Positions 27,113-35,931 of a stretch of 64,000 bases of DNA are shown here, in pieces. A model generated the notes under the pieces. The model did no database searches and was not told the DNA's origin. It worked only from the letters and a program-made list of their open reading frames with translations. Positions within the stretch are counted from its first letter, which is position 1; the number at the start of each line of letters is the position of its first letter. A program made the translations under genes and the position numbers. Source of the DNA: Paracoccus maritimus (GTDB taxonomy: Bacteria > Pseudomonadota > Alphaproteobacteria > Rhodobacterales > Rhodobacteraceae); contig NZ_JANAVZ010000003.1 of NCBI RefSeq assembly GCF_025195095.1, positions 248,001 through 312,000 of the forward strand, in the 5' to 3' direction.

Positions 27113-28297
27113 ATGCAGAATCTCACACTAAAGAACTTTCTGGGCATAGAGCATGCGAACGTAAGACTTGACGGTCTTACTGTGTTGATCGGACCGCAAG
27201 CATCAGGGAAAAGTGTTGTCGCTCGTTTGTTTTATTTCTGCAATGAATATTTTGCAGATTTCGACGAACTCGCCCTAATGAAAAATGAGCACAAAAAAAC
27301 ATACGACTCAAGGAAGAAGGAAGACTTTTATAAGATCTTCCCACCCTACTCATGGACGTCCGATCACTTTGAAATACTATACGAAAACGAGTCGCACTCT
27401 CTGGAGATTGTTTCAAAGAAAGGGAGTGCTACAGTTGAAATAAGGACATCAGACAGCGTCGCACAAGCGTTCAGGTCAGCAAAAAAGTCTTTCCAGGAGT
27501 TTTCTAAAAGCTTCGAAGACAACGCAATACACTCACCATCCAGAATACTTCGGGAGTTTCGCAGACAGCAACCGGATACATTGTTTCAACTAAGGCACGA
27601 GCACGCCCTATTTGTGCCGGCGTCGCGCTCATTTTACTCGACAATTAGGGAAGAGATTTTCTCAATTCTTTCGATTGACGAAAAAATTGATCAGATAATC
27701 ATGCAGTTCGGCGAATTTTATGAGACGGCGAAATACCGCATGATGATTGAGGCGGATAGAAATAGACCAATAGACAGTAGAGAGCAGGTCTTTAGAAAAT
27801 ACTTTGACACGATCATAAAAGGACGATTCTCAAAGGTCGATGACCGTGATTTCATACAAATGGAACGCGGTAGGATTGAGCTAAGCAAGGCGTCTTCAGG
27901 ACAACAGGAAGCGTTGCCACTCTTAGTTGCCCTAACGTATTTTCCTCAACCAAATAGGACACTTATTATCGAAGAACCCGAAGCCCACCTATTCCCCACC
28001 GCACAGGCCACCATTCTCGACTTCATTGTTTCCCAGACTTTGGAGCAACGATGCGACATGTTGTTCACCACACACTCGCCATATATGCTGACGTCTCTGA
28101 ACAATTTCATACTTAGAAATCTTGCTGGAAAAAGTGGCGGCATCGAGCAAGAGAAGGTCAATGCATACTCTCTGAACCTAGGCGAGACTGTGAGTATTGT
28201 TGATCAAGAAACTGGCCTAGTATCAGCAGATTATATCGATGAAGTTTCTGAAAATATTGAAGCGGAGTTTACTGAGCTTATGGATATTTTCACATGA
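27113..28297 (+). CDS. AAA/OLD-like ATPase of a putative two-gene defence cassette
   Basis: 394-residue SMC/ABC-type ATPase of the AAA_15/AAA_21 group. Walker A is GPQASGKS (27-34), the signature-like SSGQQE is at 261-266, Walker B LIIEEPEAHLFP at 284-295 and the H-loop TTHSPYM at 319-325. The start (NLTLKNFLGIEHANVRLDGL) is typical of the family. No TOPRIM domain is fused. The gene is visibly AT-richer than the phage genes on either side, with different codon use (many AAA, ATA, TTT). It overlaps the nuclease gene by 4 bp. Families with this ATPase plus an effector include PARIS, Septu and RloA-type systems; this pair does not match them by effector. Confidence 0.85.
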   Translation: MQNLTLKNFLGIEHANVRLDGLTVLIGPQASGKSVVARLFYFCNEYFADFDELALMKNEHKKTYDSRKKEDFYKIFPPYSWTSDHFEILYENESHSLEIVSKKGSATVEIRTSDSVAQAFRSAKKSFQEFSKSFEDNAIHSPSRILREFRRQQPDTLFQLRHEHALFVPASRSFYSTIREEIFSILSIDEKIDQIIMQFGEFYETAKYRMMIEADRNRPIDSREQVFRKYFDTIIKGRFSKVDDRDFIQMERGRIELSKASSGQQEALPLLVALTYFPQPNRTLIIEEPEAHLFPTAQATILDFIVSQTLEQRCDMLFTTHSPYMLTSLNNFILRNLAGKSGGIEQEKVNAYSLNLGETVSIVDQETGLVSADYIDEVSENIEAEFTELMDIFT

Positions 28298-28731
28298 TGA
28301 AAGATGATAAGTGCTGCTTGGTAGAAGCGCATACTATAGTTCAGCGACAAGAGAATGGTAAAAAGTTTTGCGTTATAAACAAGGAAAGTAAAAAAATTCA
28401 GGTTTGCAGAGTCGATGGCTGCATGATTGGATCAGAACAGAAGAAATGCGACTACCTTTTCATCCTTGACTTGGAGAGCCCCAAACAGATCGCTTTAGTT
28501 GAAATGAAAGGAACGGATCATTGCACAGCCGCAGAACAAATTGTTTCGACTGCTGAGGCATTGAAGCTTGCAGAACTAGGAGTGGAGATACATTCCTATA
28601 TTGTTTGCGCATCATCACCTAAAGTGAGCACGAAGTATCAAAAAACACTTGCTCGACTTAAATCGAGATACCGGCAATCTGGCGTCAAGCCCCCCGTCAA
28701 AAGAAACCTCCGAATTGAAGTAACAGCATAG
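28294..28731 (+). CDS. Small PD-(D/E)XK-like nuclease, partner of the AAA ATPase
   Basis: 145-residue protein of no family I can name with certainty. It shows a minimal PD-(D/E)XK core: Asp53 in KKCDYLFIL, then Glu70-Met-Lys72 in ALVEMKG on the next strand, and a helix with Gln82 in AAEQIVST. The VDGCMIGSEQKKCDYLF and VEMKGTDHCTAAEQ layout is that of small nucleases whose catalytic strand pair precedes an Q-bearing helix. A Cys-rich N-terminal part and a basic tail (SRYRQSGVKPPVKRN) follow. Translational coupling to the ATPase (ATGATGA) and the shared low GC indicate that the two moved as a unit. Confidence 0.65.
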   Translation: MMKDDKCCLVEAHTIVQRQENGKKFCVINKESKKIQVCRVDGCMIGSEQKKCDYLFILDLESPKQIALVEMKGTDHCTAAEQIVSTAEALKLAELGVEIHSYIVCASSPKVSTKYQKTLARLKSRYRQSGVKPPVKRNLRIEVTA

Positions 28732-28872
28732 TCGAAACGCACGCAGGTAATTCATGGGGCCGGTGCCGCTCAACTTTTCGCCATTTCACAGGACCGGCGG
28801 GGTGAGGCGCGCGCAAGACAGGACCGAAATAAGTTTTTCACCTAGCGGCCTCCACTGTAGTGTGGTAATTTT

Positions 28873-28898
28873 GCAACAGTTAGTTTTACCCCTGTTGC
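28873..28898. promoter_or_regulatory. Inverted repeat before the connector/terminase genes
   Basis: GCAACAG and CTGTTGC are perfect 7 bp arms with a 12-base AT-rich spacer, 12 bp before the gp6-like gene. The preceding 179 bp after the nuclease gene is the only sizeable gap in the head operon, so a separate promoter with this operator is plausible. Confidence 0.35.
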
Positions 28899-28910
28899 GA
28901 GTGACCTGTT

Positions 28911-29243
28911 ATGCCTGCCCTTTCGCTGCCCTTGATCCGGGCGCATCTTGTGATCGACCACAGCGACGACGACCTGTTGCTGACCCACTACGGCAACGTC
29001 GCGGCGATGTGGATCGCCGCCTATACCGGCCAGCCCTTCGACGCGGACAACGCGCTGATGGTGCAGGCCGCGCTGCTGATGGTGGCGCACCAGTATGAGG
29101 CCCGCGAGGCCATCACATTCAGTAATCAGTATGTGTTGCCGTTTGGCGTCCATGACCTGCTGAGTCCCTTGAAGGACCGCGTGACCGGCTATGTCGCGGC
29201 CGTGGAGCCTGCCGAGGATGACGCGCCGGAGGCAGCGGCATGA
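28911..29243 (+). CDS. gp6-like head-tail connector protein
   Basis: 110-residue helical protein of the HK97 gp6/lambda gpFII-neighbour class that forms a ring below the portal. The start (LPLIRAHLVIDHSDDDLLLTHY, in parts) and HQYEAREAITFSNQYVLPFGVHDLLSPLK are family-like. It overlaps the next gene by 4 bp. Confidence 0.82.
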   Translation: MPALSLPLIRAHLVIDHSDDDLLLTHYGNVAAMWIAAYTGQPFDADNALMVQAALLMVAHQYEAREAITFSNQYVLPFGVHDLLSPLKDRVTGYVAAVEPAEDDAPEAAA

Positions 29244-29701
29244 GCATCACGAAACAGACCAGCGACGCGCTGGCCCGCCGCCTTGCTGCCATCCCGGCAG
29301 AGGTCGCGGAACGCATCAAGCCCGCCATCGCCAAGAGTGTGAATGAGGTCGCAGCCGACGCCCGCACACTCGCCGAGGCCAGCCGCGACGATGGCGACCT
29401 GATCGGGTCTATCGAGGCCACGGCGCCCGGCGGCACGACGCCCGCGTATGGCAGCGACGGCCAGCGCAAGCTGCACGACCTACAAGGTGCGGTCACGGCT
29501 GGCGCCCCAGATGTGCGTCACGCCCACCTGGTCGAGCTTGGCACACGACCGCACGTCAACGGCGGGCAGTTTGCAGGCACCCAGCACCCCGGCACCGAGG
29601 CGCAGCCGTTCCTGCTGCCCGCATGGCGGCTGAACAAGCGGCGCGTTGAAAGCCGGGTCAACCGGGCAATCCGCAAAGCCATCCGCGAGGCCAGCCAATG
29701 A
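29240..29701 (+). CDS. HK97 gp10-family tail completion/connector protein
   Basis: 153 residues, with the AHLVELGTRPHVNGG...HPGTEAQPFLLPAWR pattern that marks HK97-gp10-family proteins (V-E-x-GT then P-x-PFL-x-PA). It joins heads to tails or completes the tail. Coupled by 4 bp overlaps on both sides. Confidence 0.88.
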   Translation: MSITKQTSDALARRLAAIPAEVAERIKPAIAKSVNEVAADARTLAEASRDDGDLIGSIEATAPGGTTPAYGSDGQRKLHDLQGAVTAGAPDVRHAHLVELGTRPHVNGGQFAGTQHPGTEAQPFLLPAWRLNKRRVESRVNRAIRKAIREASQ

Positions 29702-30114
29702 TCCCGAGCCTCGCCCTACAGGGTGCCGTCCGCCAGCGCCTTTTGTCCGATCCGGTGATCAGCTTGCTGGTAGCGCCGCGCAACATCCGCGCCGGTGACA
29801 TGCGCCCGACAGATTTCCCGGCCATCGTTTTGAGTCCGACCCGCACCGAGATCCTGGGCCGTGCCGCCGCTGGTCAGATCGTCGCCGAGGTGCAGGCAAT
29901 GCTGCATGTCTGGGTGATCAATGACGGCAGCGAGACCGGCGAGAACATCGCGGCCAGCGCTTTCACTGCCCTGCTGGACGCGCCCGAGGCCGAGGGCTTC
30001 GAGATTGATCGCTGGGAACGCCCGAGCCTTGTCTGGGTGGATCAGGCAGCGTCCGTGGGCGGTGCCAGCCACGGCGCAATCGCGTTGCGGGCCACGATCA
30101 GGTGGCGCGAATGA
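29698..30114 (+). CDS. DUF3168-family tail terminator-like protein
   Basis: 138 residues. The DUF3168 layout is clear: LQGAVRQRLLSDP, LVAPRNIRAGDMRPTDFPAIVLSP, LHVWVINDGSETGENIA and ALRATIRWRE. These proteins cap the tail tube in siphophages and GTAs. It overlaps the head-closure gene by 4 bp. Confidence 0.85.
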   Translation: MIPSLALQGAVRQRLLSDPVISLLVAPRNIRAGDMRPTDFPAIVLSPTRTEILGRAAAGQIVAEVQAMLHVWVINDGSETGENIAASAFTALLDAPEAEGFEIDRWERPSLVWVDQAASVGGASHGAIALRATIRWRE

Positions 30115-30428
30115 GGGCGGGTAAGCTGCAATCGCGTATCCAGATCGAACGGCTGCAATTGGCGGTCGCGGACAACGGCACGTCGCGTTCGGTCTGGCTG
30201 CCGGTGCTGATGACGCGGGCCGAGGTCAAAGAGGCAAGCGCCGACGAATTCGTGTTGAACCAGATCGCGGGCGACAAGAACCGCGTCGCGTTCCTGATCC
30301 GCTGGCCGTCACAGCCGATCACGACCAGCGACCGGATCACCTATGCGGGCAAGGCGTGGAACATCGTCGGGCTGTCCGAGATCGGGCGCAGGCGCGGGCT
30401 CGAGATCAGGGCCGAGGCGGTCGGATAA
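30111..30428 (+). CDS. Phage head closure (head-tail adaptor) protein
   Basis: 105 residues of the SPP1 gp16/HK97 gp7-type closure family: starts AGKLQSRIQIERLQ, then WLPVLMTRAEVKEASADEF, RVAFLIRW and DRITYAGKAWNIVGLSEIGRRRGLEI. Its stop overlaps the ATG of the small terminase by one base. Usually terminase is upstream of the portal, so this junction is a rearranged order. Confidence 0.85.
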   Translation: MRAGKLQSRIQIERLQLAVADNGTSRSVWLPVLMTRAEVKEASADEFVLNQIAGDKNRVAFLIRWPSQPITTSDRITYAGKAWNIVGLSEIGRRRGLEIRAEAVG

Positions 30429-30823
30429 TGTCTGCCACCCATCTTCGCGGCGTGAAGCCTCAAGCGGGCCGCGACCCTGACGCCATCAAGCGCAAACCGC
30501 CCGCACCGGCGCACCTGACGCCCTTCGCCAGAAAGGAATGGGACCGCGTGTTGCCCATGCTGATCAAGCGCGGTCTGATCTGTCAGGCCGATCTGGGTTT
30601 CGTGGAGGCTTATTGCACGGCCCGCGGGCTGGTGGTGGAGGCAGAGCTCCGGCGCAGGCAGCAAGGCGAGGACATGCTGAAATGGCTGCGCACCCAAAAT
30701 GCCGCCATGCTGACCGCCGCCCGCCTGTCGGCCTCGCTGGGGCTGGACCCATCCAGCCGGGCACGGCTGCTGGATACGGACGCGGACGAGAGTGACGACG
30801 ACGACCCGCTGGCGATCCGATGA
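30428..30823 (+). CDS. P27-family small terminase subunit
   Basis: 131-residue DNA-recognition subunit of the packaging motor. The start (HLRGVKPQAGRDPDAIKRKPP, in parts) and LTPFARKEWDRVLPMLIKRGLI, DLGFVEAYC and the acidic tail DTDADESDDDDPLAI follow the P27 family. It overlaps the large subunit by 4 bp. Confidence 0.88.
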   Translation: MSATHLRGVKPQAGRDPDAIKRKPPAPAHLTPFARKEWDRVLPMLIKRGLICQADLGFVEAYCTARGLVVEAELRRRQQGEDMLKWLRTQNAAMLTAARLSASLGLDPSSRARLLDTDADESDDDDPLAIR

Positions 30824-32436
30824 CTAGCACCTTTCCAGACTGGATTTATGACGGCAGCCCGATCCCTGACCCTCTCGGGCACGGGGATCGTGCGGTTCGT
30901 TTCCTGCGCGCCCTGCGCCATCCGGCCAGCACCGAACCGGGCCGCAAGTTTCAGCTTCACCCGTGGCAAGAGCGGATCATTCGCTCGATCTATGGGCCGC
31001 GTGATGCGGACGGCAACCGGATCGTGCGCGACGTGTTCCTGCTGATCGGGCGCGGGAACAGGAAAACGTCGCTGGCAGCGGCAATGGCGTTGCTGCACCT
31101 GCTTGGCCCCGAGCGCGTCCCGAATGGTCAGATCATCTTTGGTGCCGCCGACCGGGAACAGGCCGGCATCGGCTTTCGTGAGGCTGCGGATATTGTGCGC
31201 CTCGGGCCGAGCCTGACCCGCGCGACGCGGGTCTATGACGCCTTCAATTCCGCCAAGATGATCCGGTCACACCTGGACGGCAGCACACTAAAAGCGGTGG
31301 CGTCCGATGGCCGTGCCCAGCACGGCACGACGCCGACATTCGTTCTGGTCGATGAGATTCACGCATGGCGCGCGAACGGGCGCGAACTGTGGCAGGCGCT
31401 GCAAACCGGCATGGCGAAGCGTCCCGGCGGCCTGACCGTCACAGCCACCACGGCAGGCCGGGGCCGCGAGGGGTTGGCAGCGGAACGCTACGCCTATGCG
31501 CGCAAGGTCGCGTTGGGCGAGATCGTGGACCCGTCTTTCCTGCCGATCCTGTTCGAGATGGGCGAGGATGAGGACTGGACCGACGAAGCCGTATGGAACC
31601 GCTGCAACCCCGGCCTGTCCCTCGGGTTTCAGGATATTGGCAAGCTGCGGATCGACGCCAAGCGGGCCGAGAATGACCTGTCGGCGATGTATGATTTTCA
31701 GCAATTCCACCTGTGCAAGTGGTTGGGCAATTCGACCGCGCCCCTGTTCAATTTCGACAGCTACGACACCCGCGTGTTCGAGGATGACGAAGCCGACCTA
31801 GAAGACCTGCCCTGCTATCTCGGGATCGACTATGCCCAGAGCGGCGACCTTGCCGCCATCGTCGCGGCGTGGCGGCACGATGACGGGCAGGTCACAATCA
31901 AGCCGTGGTTTTTCGTGCCGTCCGAGGGGCTGGACGAACGCGCCCGGCTGGAAGACCTGCCCTATCGCGAATGGATCGAGCGCGGGCTTGTGACCGAGAT
32001 CGACGGGCCGGTCGTCACGCAAGAGGCGGTGGCCGAGCAGATCAGGGAAATCTGCGCCCGCCATCAGGTGCAGGAAGCCGCTTATGACCCGTGGCAGTTC
32101 CGGCGGATGGCAACCGAACTGCTGGCCGATGGCGTGCCCATGATCGAAATGCGCCAGGGTCCGGCCACGATGGGTCCGGCGAACGGCGAGCTTATCCGCG
32201 CGGTCAACGGGCGATTGATCCGCCACGATGGCAACCCGGTCCTGCGCAATCACTTCGCTGGTGTCGCCGCCAAGGTCAACGATACCGGCATGATCTGGAT
32301 GAGTAAGGCCGACCCCAAGCGCGGCCATATCGACGGTGCCGTCGCGGCCAGTATGGCAGTGTCGCGCGCCCTTGCCGCCCACGACAACCGATCCCGCTAT
32401 GACGACCCGTCCGTCGGCGGCCTGCTAATCCTGTGA
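30820..32436 (+). CDS. Large terminase subunit (ATPase/nuclease)
   Basis: 538-residue packaging motor. The ATPase has Walker A GRGNRKTS (77-84) and Walker B FVLVDEIH (174-181), with a coupling TTAG motif at about 210-213. The RNase-H-fold nuclease begins with Asp337 in [14 protein letters not shown] and has the distal Asp in [12 protein letters not shown]. Complete length and motifs argue that it is functional. It is followed after 22 bp by the tape-measure gene. Confidence 0.95.
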   Translation: MTSTFPDWIYDGSPIPDPLGHGDRAVRFLRALRHPASTEPGRKFQLHPWQERIIRSIYGPRDADGNRIVRDVFLLIGRGNRKTSLAAAMALLHLLGPERVPNGQIIFGAADREQAGIGFREAADIVRLGPSLTRATRVYDAFNSAKMIRSHLDGSTLKAVASDGRAQHGTTPTFVLVDEIHAWRANGRELWQALQTGMAKRPGGLTVTATTAGRGREGLAAERYAYARKVALGEIVDPSFLPILFEMGEDEDWTDEAVWNRCNPGLSLGFQDIGKLRIDAKRAENDLSAMYDFQQFHLCKWLGNSTAPLFNFDSYDTRVFEDDEADLEDLPCYLGIDYAQSGDLAAIVAAWRHDDGQVTIKPWFFVPSEGLDERARLEDLPYREWIERGLVTEIDGPVVTQEAVAEQIREICARHQVQEAAYDPWQFRRMATELLADGVPMIEMRQGPATMGPANGELIRAVNGRLIRHDGNPVLRNHFAGVAAKVNDTGMIWMSKADPKRGHIDGAVAASMAVSRALAAHDNRSRYDDPSVGGLLIL

Positions 32437-32458
32437 TCCTGTAACGATTGAGAATATT

Positions 32459-34789
32459 ATGACTGAAATTCAAGGGCTTGTGGTCGATGTTGAAGCCCGC
32501 ATCACGAAGCTGGAACGCGGGCTTGCCAGGGCGAACCAGACCCAGCGCAAAGCTGCTGCCACAATGGAGCGCACCGCCCGCGACAACGCCCGGCGGATCG
32601 GCGCGGCCTATGACGGCGTGGGCGCGAAGATGCAGCGCGCCCTCGGTGCCATGCCCGGCCTGCTGCGCGTCGGCGGCGGCCTGCTGGCGGGCAGCGCCCT
32701 GTCGCGCGGGATCGGCGCCTATACGCGGTTGGCCGATGAGGCCACGGCGATGCGCAACGCGCTGTCCAACGCCGGGCTGGCAGGCGAGGAACTGACCCGC
32801 GTCTATGAACAGCTTTTCAAGTCGGCGCAGCGCAACGCGGCCCCCATTACCTCATTGGTCGATCTATATTCCAAGCTGGCGCTGACCCAGGCCGAACTGG
32901 GCGTCAGCGGCGACGATCTGATCCGGTTCACGGACGGGATCGCGGTCGCGTTGAAGGTGGCCGGGACCGACGCCACAGCCGCCAGCGGGGCGCTGCTGCA
33001 ACTGTCGCAAGCCCTTGGGGGCGGCGTTGTCAGGGCCGAGGAATTCAACAGCATTCTGGAAGGCACCCCGACCATTGCCCAGGCCGTGGCGCGGGGGCTG
33101 AAAGAGGCGGGCGGCAGCGTGGCCGAACTTCGCAAGCTGGTGGTCGGCGGCGAGGTTTCCAGCACGGCATTCTTCCGCGCCTTCGAGGCGGGCAGCGCCC
33201 AGCTTCGCGAACAGGCCGCGAATTCACAAAGCACGGTCGGGCAGGCCATGACCCGGATCGGCAACAGCCTTGTCACCGCCGCCGGTGATTTTGATCAGGC
33301 GTCCGGCGCATCGGCCAGCCTCGCCCGAATGCTAGGTGAAGTCGCCGACGCGGTGGACAGCTTCGACGCCAGCGGCCTTGTCGCCGAGGTGCAGCGCATC
33401 GCCGACGCCTTCGGCGACGCAGAGGACGCAGTTTCGTCCTGGCTGCGCAGGATGGCCGAGGCAGAGACCTTCGCGAACCTGAACGAAGCCCTTGGTATCG
33501 CCGAGGACGGCAAGCTGTTGAACCCGGACGCGCGCGAGGCTGAGGCTAAGATTTCCGGTCTGGAAAAGGAAGTCGGCACCCTTCAAGCCGCCATCGAGAA
33601 CAACACCGAACTGGGCTTCGACAACTCCGAGGCCATCGCCCGGCTGCGCGAGGTGCGGGCGGAACTTGCAGCGGTCAGGGCCGAGGCCGCGAGCCTTCCG
33701 CGCTACGTCGCCGGGCTGCGTCCTGATGGGGCGCCGGTCTATGACATGACCGAGACCGGGATCGGCGTCACGGGCTATCAGGCCCCACCCCGGCCCGCCG
33801 ATCCGGTCAGCATCGCGGATTTCCCGGCAGGAGGTTCTGGCGGTGGTTCTGGCGGCGGCAGGACTGGCCGTCGCGGCGGTGGAGGTGGCGGCGGCGGTCG
33901 ATCGGCACGGCCAGACGATTATCAGCGCGAGGTCGAACGCATCCGCGAACGGACGCAGGCTTTGGAGATCGAGACCGCCCAAATCATCGCGGCGGCGACC
34001 GGCGAGCGCGACCTTGCTACCGCGATGGACTTCGCACGCGCAAAAGCCGAACTGCTGACCGCCGCCCAGAAAGCGGGCAAGACGATCACACCACGGTTAG
34101 AGGCGGATATCGACCGGCTGGCCGACGCCTACACAATGGCCGGTCGATCCGCCGAGGATGCAGCCGAAAAGATGCGCGAGGCCGCCGAGGCAGGCGAACG
34201 TGGCGCTGGTGCCCTTGGCGATGTGCTGATGAGCGCGACCGAGGGCAGCGACGGCCTGTCGCGGGCACTGGCGGACCTTGGCCGGTCGATCATTGATAAC
34301 CTGGTGCGCAACACGTTGAATGGCATGGCCGGTGGTGGTGGCACCGCCGGGACGTTCCTGTCGTGGCTTGGCAATGCCGTGGGTTTCAGCGACGGCGGTT
34401 TCACCGGGCCGGGATCGAAATACCAGCCTGCCGGGATCGTCCATGCGGGCGAGTATGTCATGCCCCAAGAGGTTGTGAAGCGTGTCGGCGCGGACAATCT
34501 TGAGGCGCTGCATAGGAGCGCGCTACGCGGCTATAGCAGCGGCGGCCTAGTCGGTGCCACCAGCAAGGCCGCAACGGCTGTCAGCGACTCGCACAGAGCC
34601 GCTACGGCGGTCCAGAACATCAGCCTGTCGCCGCAGATCACGGTGAACACGAACGGCGGCGGAACGCCCGAACAGAACGCTGACCTTGCCCGCCAGATCA
34701 GCGCCGAGACCGAGCGCAGCATGCGGGCGCTGGTTCGTGACGAGTTGGTCCGGCAACACCGGACCGGCAACATGCTGCAAAAGAGGTAA
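32459..34789 (+). CDS. Tail tape-measure protein
   Basis: 776 residues. The N-terminal third fits the tape_meas_nterm domain ([55 protein letters not shown]); a Gly-rich linker ([13 protein letters not shown]) lies at about 455-485; the C-terminus has [27 protein letters not shown], typical of tape measures. It sets siphophage tail length. No major tail tube gene is found beside it. Confidence 0.9.
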   Translation: MTEIQGLVVDVEARITKLERGLARANQTQRKAAATMERTARDNARRIGAAYDGVGAKMQRALGAMPGLLRVGGGLLAGSALSRGIGAYTRLADEATAMRNALSNAGLAGEELTRVYEQLFKSAQRNAAPITSLVDLYSKLALTQAELGVSGDDLIRFTDGIAVALKVAGTDATAASGALLQLSQALGGGVVRAEEFNSILEGTPTIAQAVARGLKEAGGSVAELRKLVVGGEVSSTAFFRAFEAGSAQLREQAANSQSTVGQAMTRIGNSLVTAAGDFDQASGASASLARMLGEVADAVDSFDASGLVAEVQRIADAFGDAEDAVSSWLRRMAEAETFANLNEALGIAEDGKLLNPDAREAEAKISGLEKEVGTLQAAIENNTELGFDNSEAIARLREVRAELAAVRAEAASLPRYVAGLRPDGAPVYDMTETGIGVTGYQAPPRPADPVSIADFPAGGSGGGSGGGRTGRRGGGGGGGGRSARPDDYQREVERIRERTQALEIETAQIIAAATGERDLATAMDFARAKAELLTAAQKAGKTITPRLEADIDRLADAYTMAGRSAEDAAEKMREAAEAGERGAGALGDVLMSATEGSDGLSRALADLGRSIIDNLVRNTLNGMAGGGGTAGTFLSWLGNAVGFSDGGFTGPGSKYQPAGIVHAGEYVMPQEVVKRVGADNLEALHRSALRGYSSGGLVGATSKAATAVSDSHRAATAVQNISLSPQITVNTNGGGTPEQNADLARQISAETERSMRALVRDELVRQHRTGNMLQKR

Positions 34790-34792
34790 GAG

Positions 34793-35143
34793 ATGCCGCT
34801 TCCGACCTTCAACCCGCCCATGCGTCCATCCGCCGGAACAGGCATCGCGCCCGAGGTCAGCTTGCGCCGGGCCAGTTTTGGCGATGGCTACACGCAGGCC
34901 AGTCCTAGCGGCTTGAACCACGTCCGCAGGATCGTTCGCCTTGAATGGTCCTACCTGACGTTGACCGAGGCGCAGGCCATCGACACGTTCCTGACCGCGC
35001 GCGGCGGCTATCAGGCGTTCAGCTATCAGCTTAACGGCGAGGCCGAGCCGAGGCGCTGGACCTGCTCCGAATGGTCGGTCACGGACGGGCACCCGTCGCA
35101 GGTCCGGGCCGTGTTCAAGGAAGATTTTAGCCCCGGCGGGTGA
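34793..35143 (+). CDS. Minor tail protein of the lambda gpM type
   Basis: 116-residue protein with the Phage_min_tail pattern: start PTFNPPMRPSAGTGIAPEVSLRRASFGDGYTQ (in pieces) and RIVRLEWSYLTLTEAQAIDTFL...YQAFSYQLNGE. It caps the tail tip in lambda-like tails. Three bases separate it from the tape measure. The tail genes that should follow (gpL, gpK, gpI, gpJ types) are absent. Confidence 0.8.
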   Translation: MPLPTFNPPMRPSAGTGIAPEVSLRRASFGDGYTQASPSGLNHVRRIVRLEWSYLTLTEAQAIDTFLTARGGYQAFSYQLNGEAEPRRWTCSEWSVTDGHPSQVRAVFKEDFSPGG

Positions 35144-35220
35144 GCCGTGCCGGGCACGAAAGACCGGGACAGATCAACCAGAAACAGCGTGTCTTTTTGG
35201 CCGTAGCGGTCTGGCCGGAA

Positions 35221-35238
35221 AGTCAGAACAATTTCTCT
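35221..35238 (+). repeat. Iteron-like repeat copy 1
   Basis: Perfect AGTCAGAACAATTTCTCT, preceded by CCGGAA as in copy 3. Confidence 0.85.
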
Positions 35239-35302
35239 GGCCGAAATTCTACCCATGGCTGTGCTCGCTCGAAACGCAGGTATCCCAAACACGCCTGATT
35301 TT

Positions 35303-35320
35303 AGTCAGAACAATTTCTCT
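35303..35320 (+). repeat. Iteron-like repeat copy 2
   Basis: Perfect AGTCAGAACAATTTCTCT, 82 bp after copy 1. Confidence 0.85.
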
Positions 35321-35415
35321 GCTAACCTTATCAGATACTTAGATGGTGCGCGCCCGACCGGAACGGCATTCAATCAGGCTGCTTCACGCATGTTTTCGAG
35401 GTGTCGCGCCGGAAA

Positions 35416-35432
35416 AGTCAGAACAATTTCTC
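35416..35432 (+). repeat. Iteron-like repeat copy 3
   Basis: AGTCAGAACAATTTCTC, 17 of 18 bases; left arm of the large inverted repeat formed with copy 4. Confidence 0.85.
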
Positions 35433-35440
35433 AGTATATG

Positions 35441-35460
35441 TAGAAGAAGATAGAAGAAGA
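35441..35460 (+). repeat. Tandem decamer TAGAAGAAGA x2
   Basis: Two perfect adjacent copies of TAGAAGAAGA lie in the loop between inverted repeat copies 3 and 4, giving a purine-rich strand. Confidence 0.8.
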
Positions 35461-35473
35461 CTCTTACATAGAC

Positions 35474-35491
35474 AGAGAAATTGTTCTGACT
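35474..35491 (-). repeat. Iteron-like repeat copy 4 (inverted)
   Basis: Reverse complement of AGTCAGAACAATTTCTCT, followed on the plus strand by a run of T. With copy 3 it makes a 17 bp stem. Confidence 0.85.
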
Positions 35492-35837
35492 TTTTCTTTC
35501 ATCTGCCTCCGGCCAACCGTCGCGGCTGCGCCGCTCCGGCTGTCCGTGGGAAGTGTTCATGAACCTGCCTCCGGTCGGACGGCACCGCACGGTGCACATG
35601 CGCCTACATAGATCGGCATCGCCTCCGGCTGGTCGCGGGCTGCGCCCGCTCCTGCGCCCCCGCGACCATATCCAGCCCCGACGCCGCCATTCCGTTGCCG
35701 TGCCGCCTCAACAGTGTCACCCGGAAGACACAGTATGCCCTGAGAGCCACTGAGAGCGCCACTGACGTCCTCTAGCCACATTCCGGCTACCAGCGCATCC
35801 GAAAGGCCATAGTGGCCGCTCATTGGCGCCCTCACGA

Positions 35838-35855
35838 AGTCAGAACAATTTCTCT
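35838..35855 (+). repeat. Iteron-like repeat copy 5
   Basis: Perfect AGTCAGAACAATTTCTCT, 77 bp before the ATG of the unknown basic protein and so positioned like an operator or initiator site for that gene. Confidence 0.85.
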
Positions 35856-35931
35856 TGCTCTTGTCGGTGAGGCAGCCTATCACCATCGACAAGCGCCTAA
35901 TCAGCGCCGCCCATAATGAGAACGGAAAATC

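Larger units (their letters stand above)
35144..35931. other. 788 bp non-coding region with iteron-like repeats
   Basis: No convincing gene. It contains five copies of AGTCAGAACAATTTCTCT, one large inverted repeat and a tandem purine decamer, with AT-rich and GC-rich patches. Short open frames across it are produced by the repeats. The arrangement resembles a replication origin or multi-operator regulatory region upstream of the next gene. Confidence 0.6.

Noticed and set aside
35255..35443. 62-residue open frame within the iteron region
   Set aside because: Its FSQNNFS and VRTISQY parts are only translations of the 18 bp repeats; no ribosome-binding site.
35221..35855. CRISPR array interpretation of the 18 bp repeats
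   Set aside because: Repeats are too short, unevenly spaced (82-364 bp), one is inverted, and there is no cas gene.
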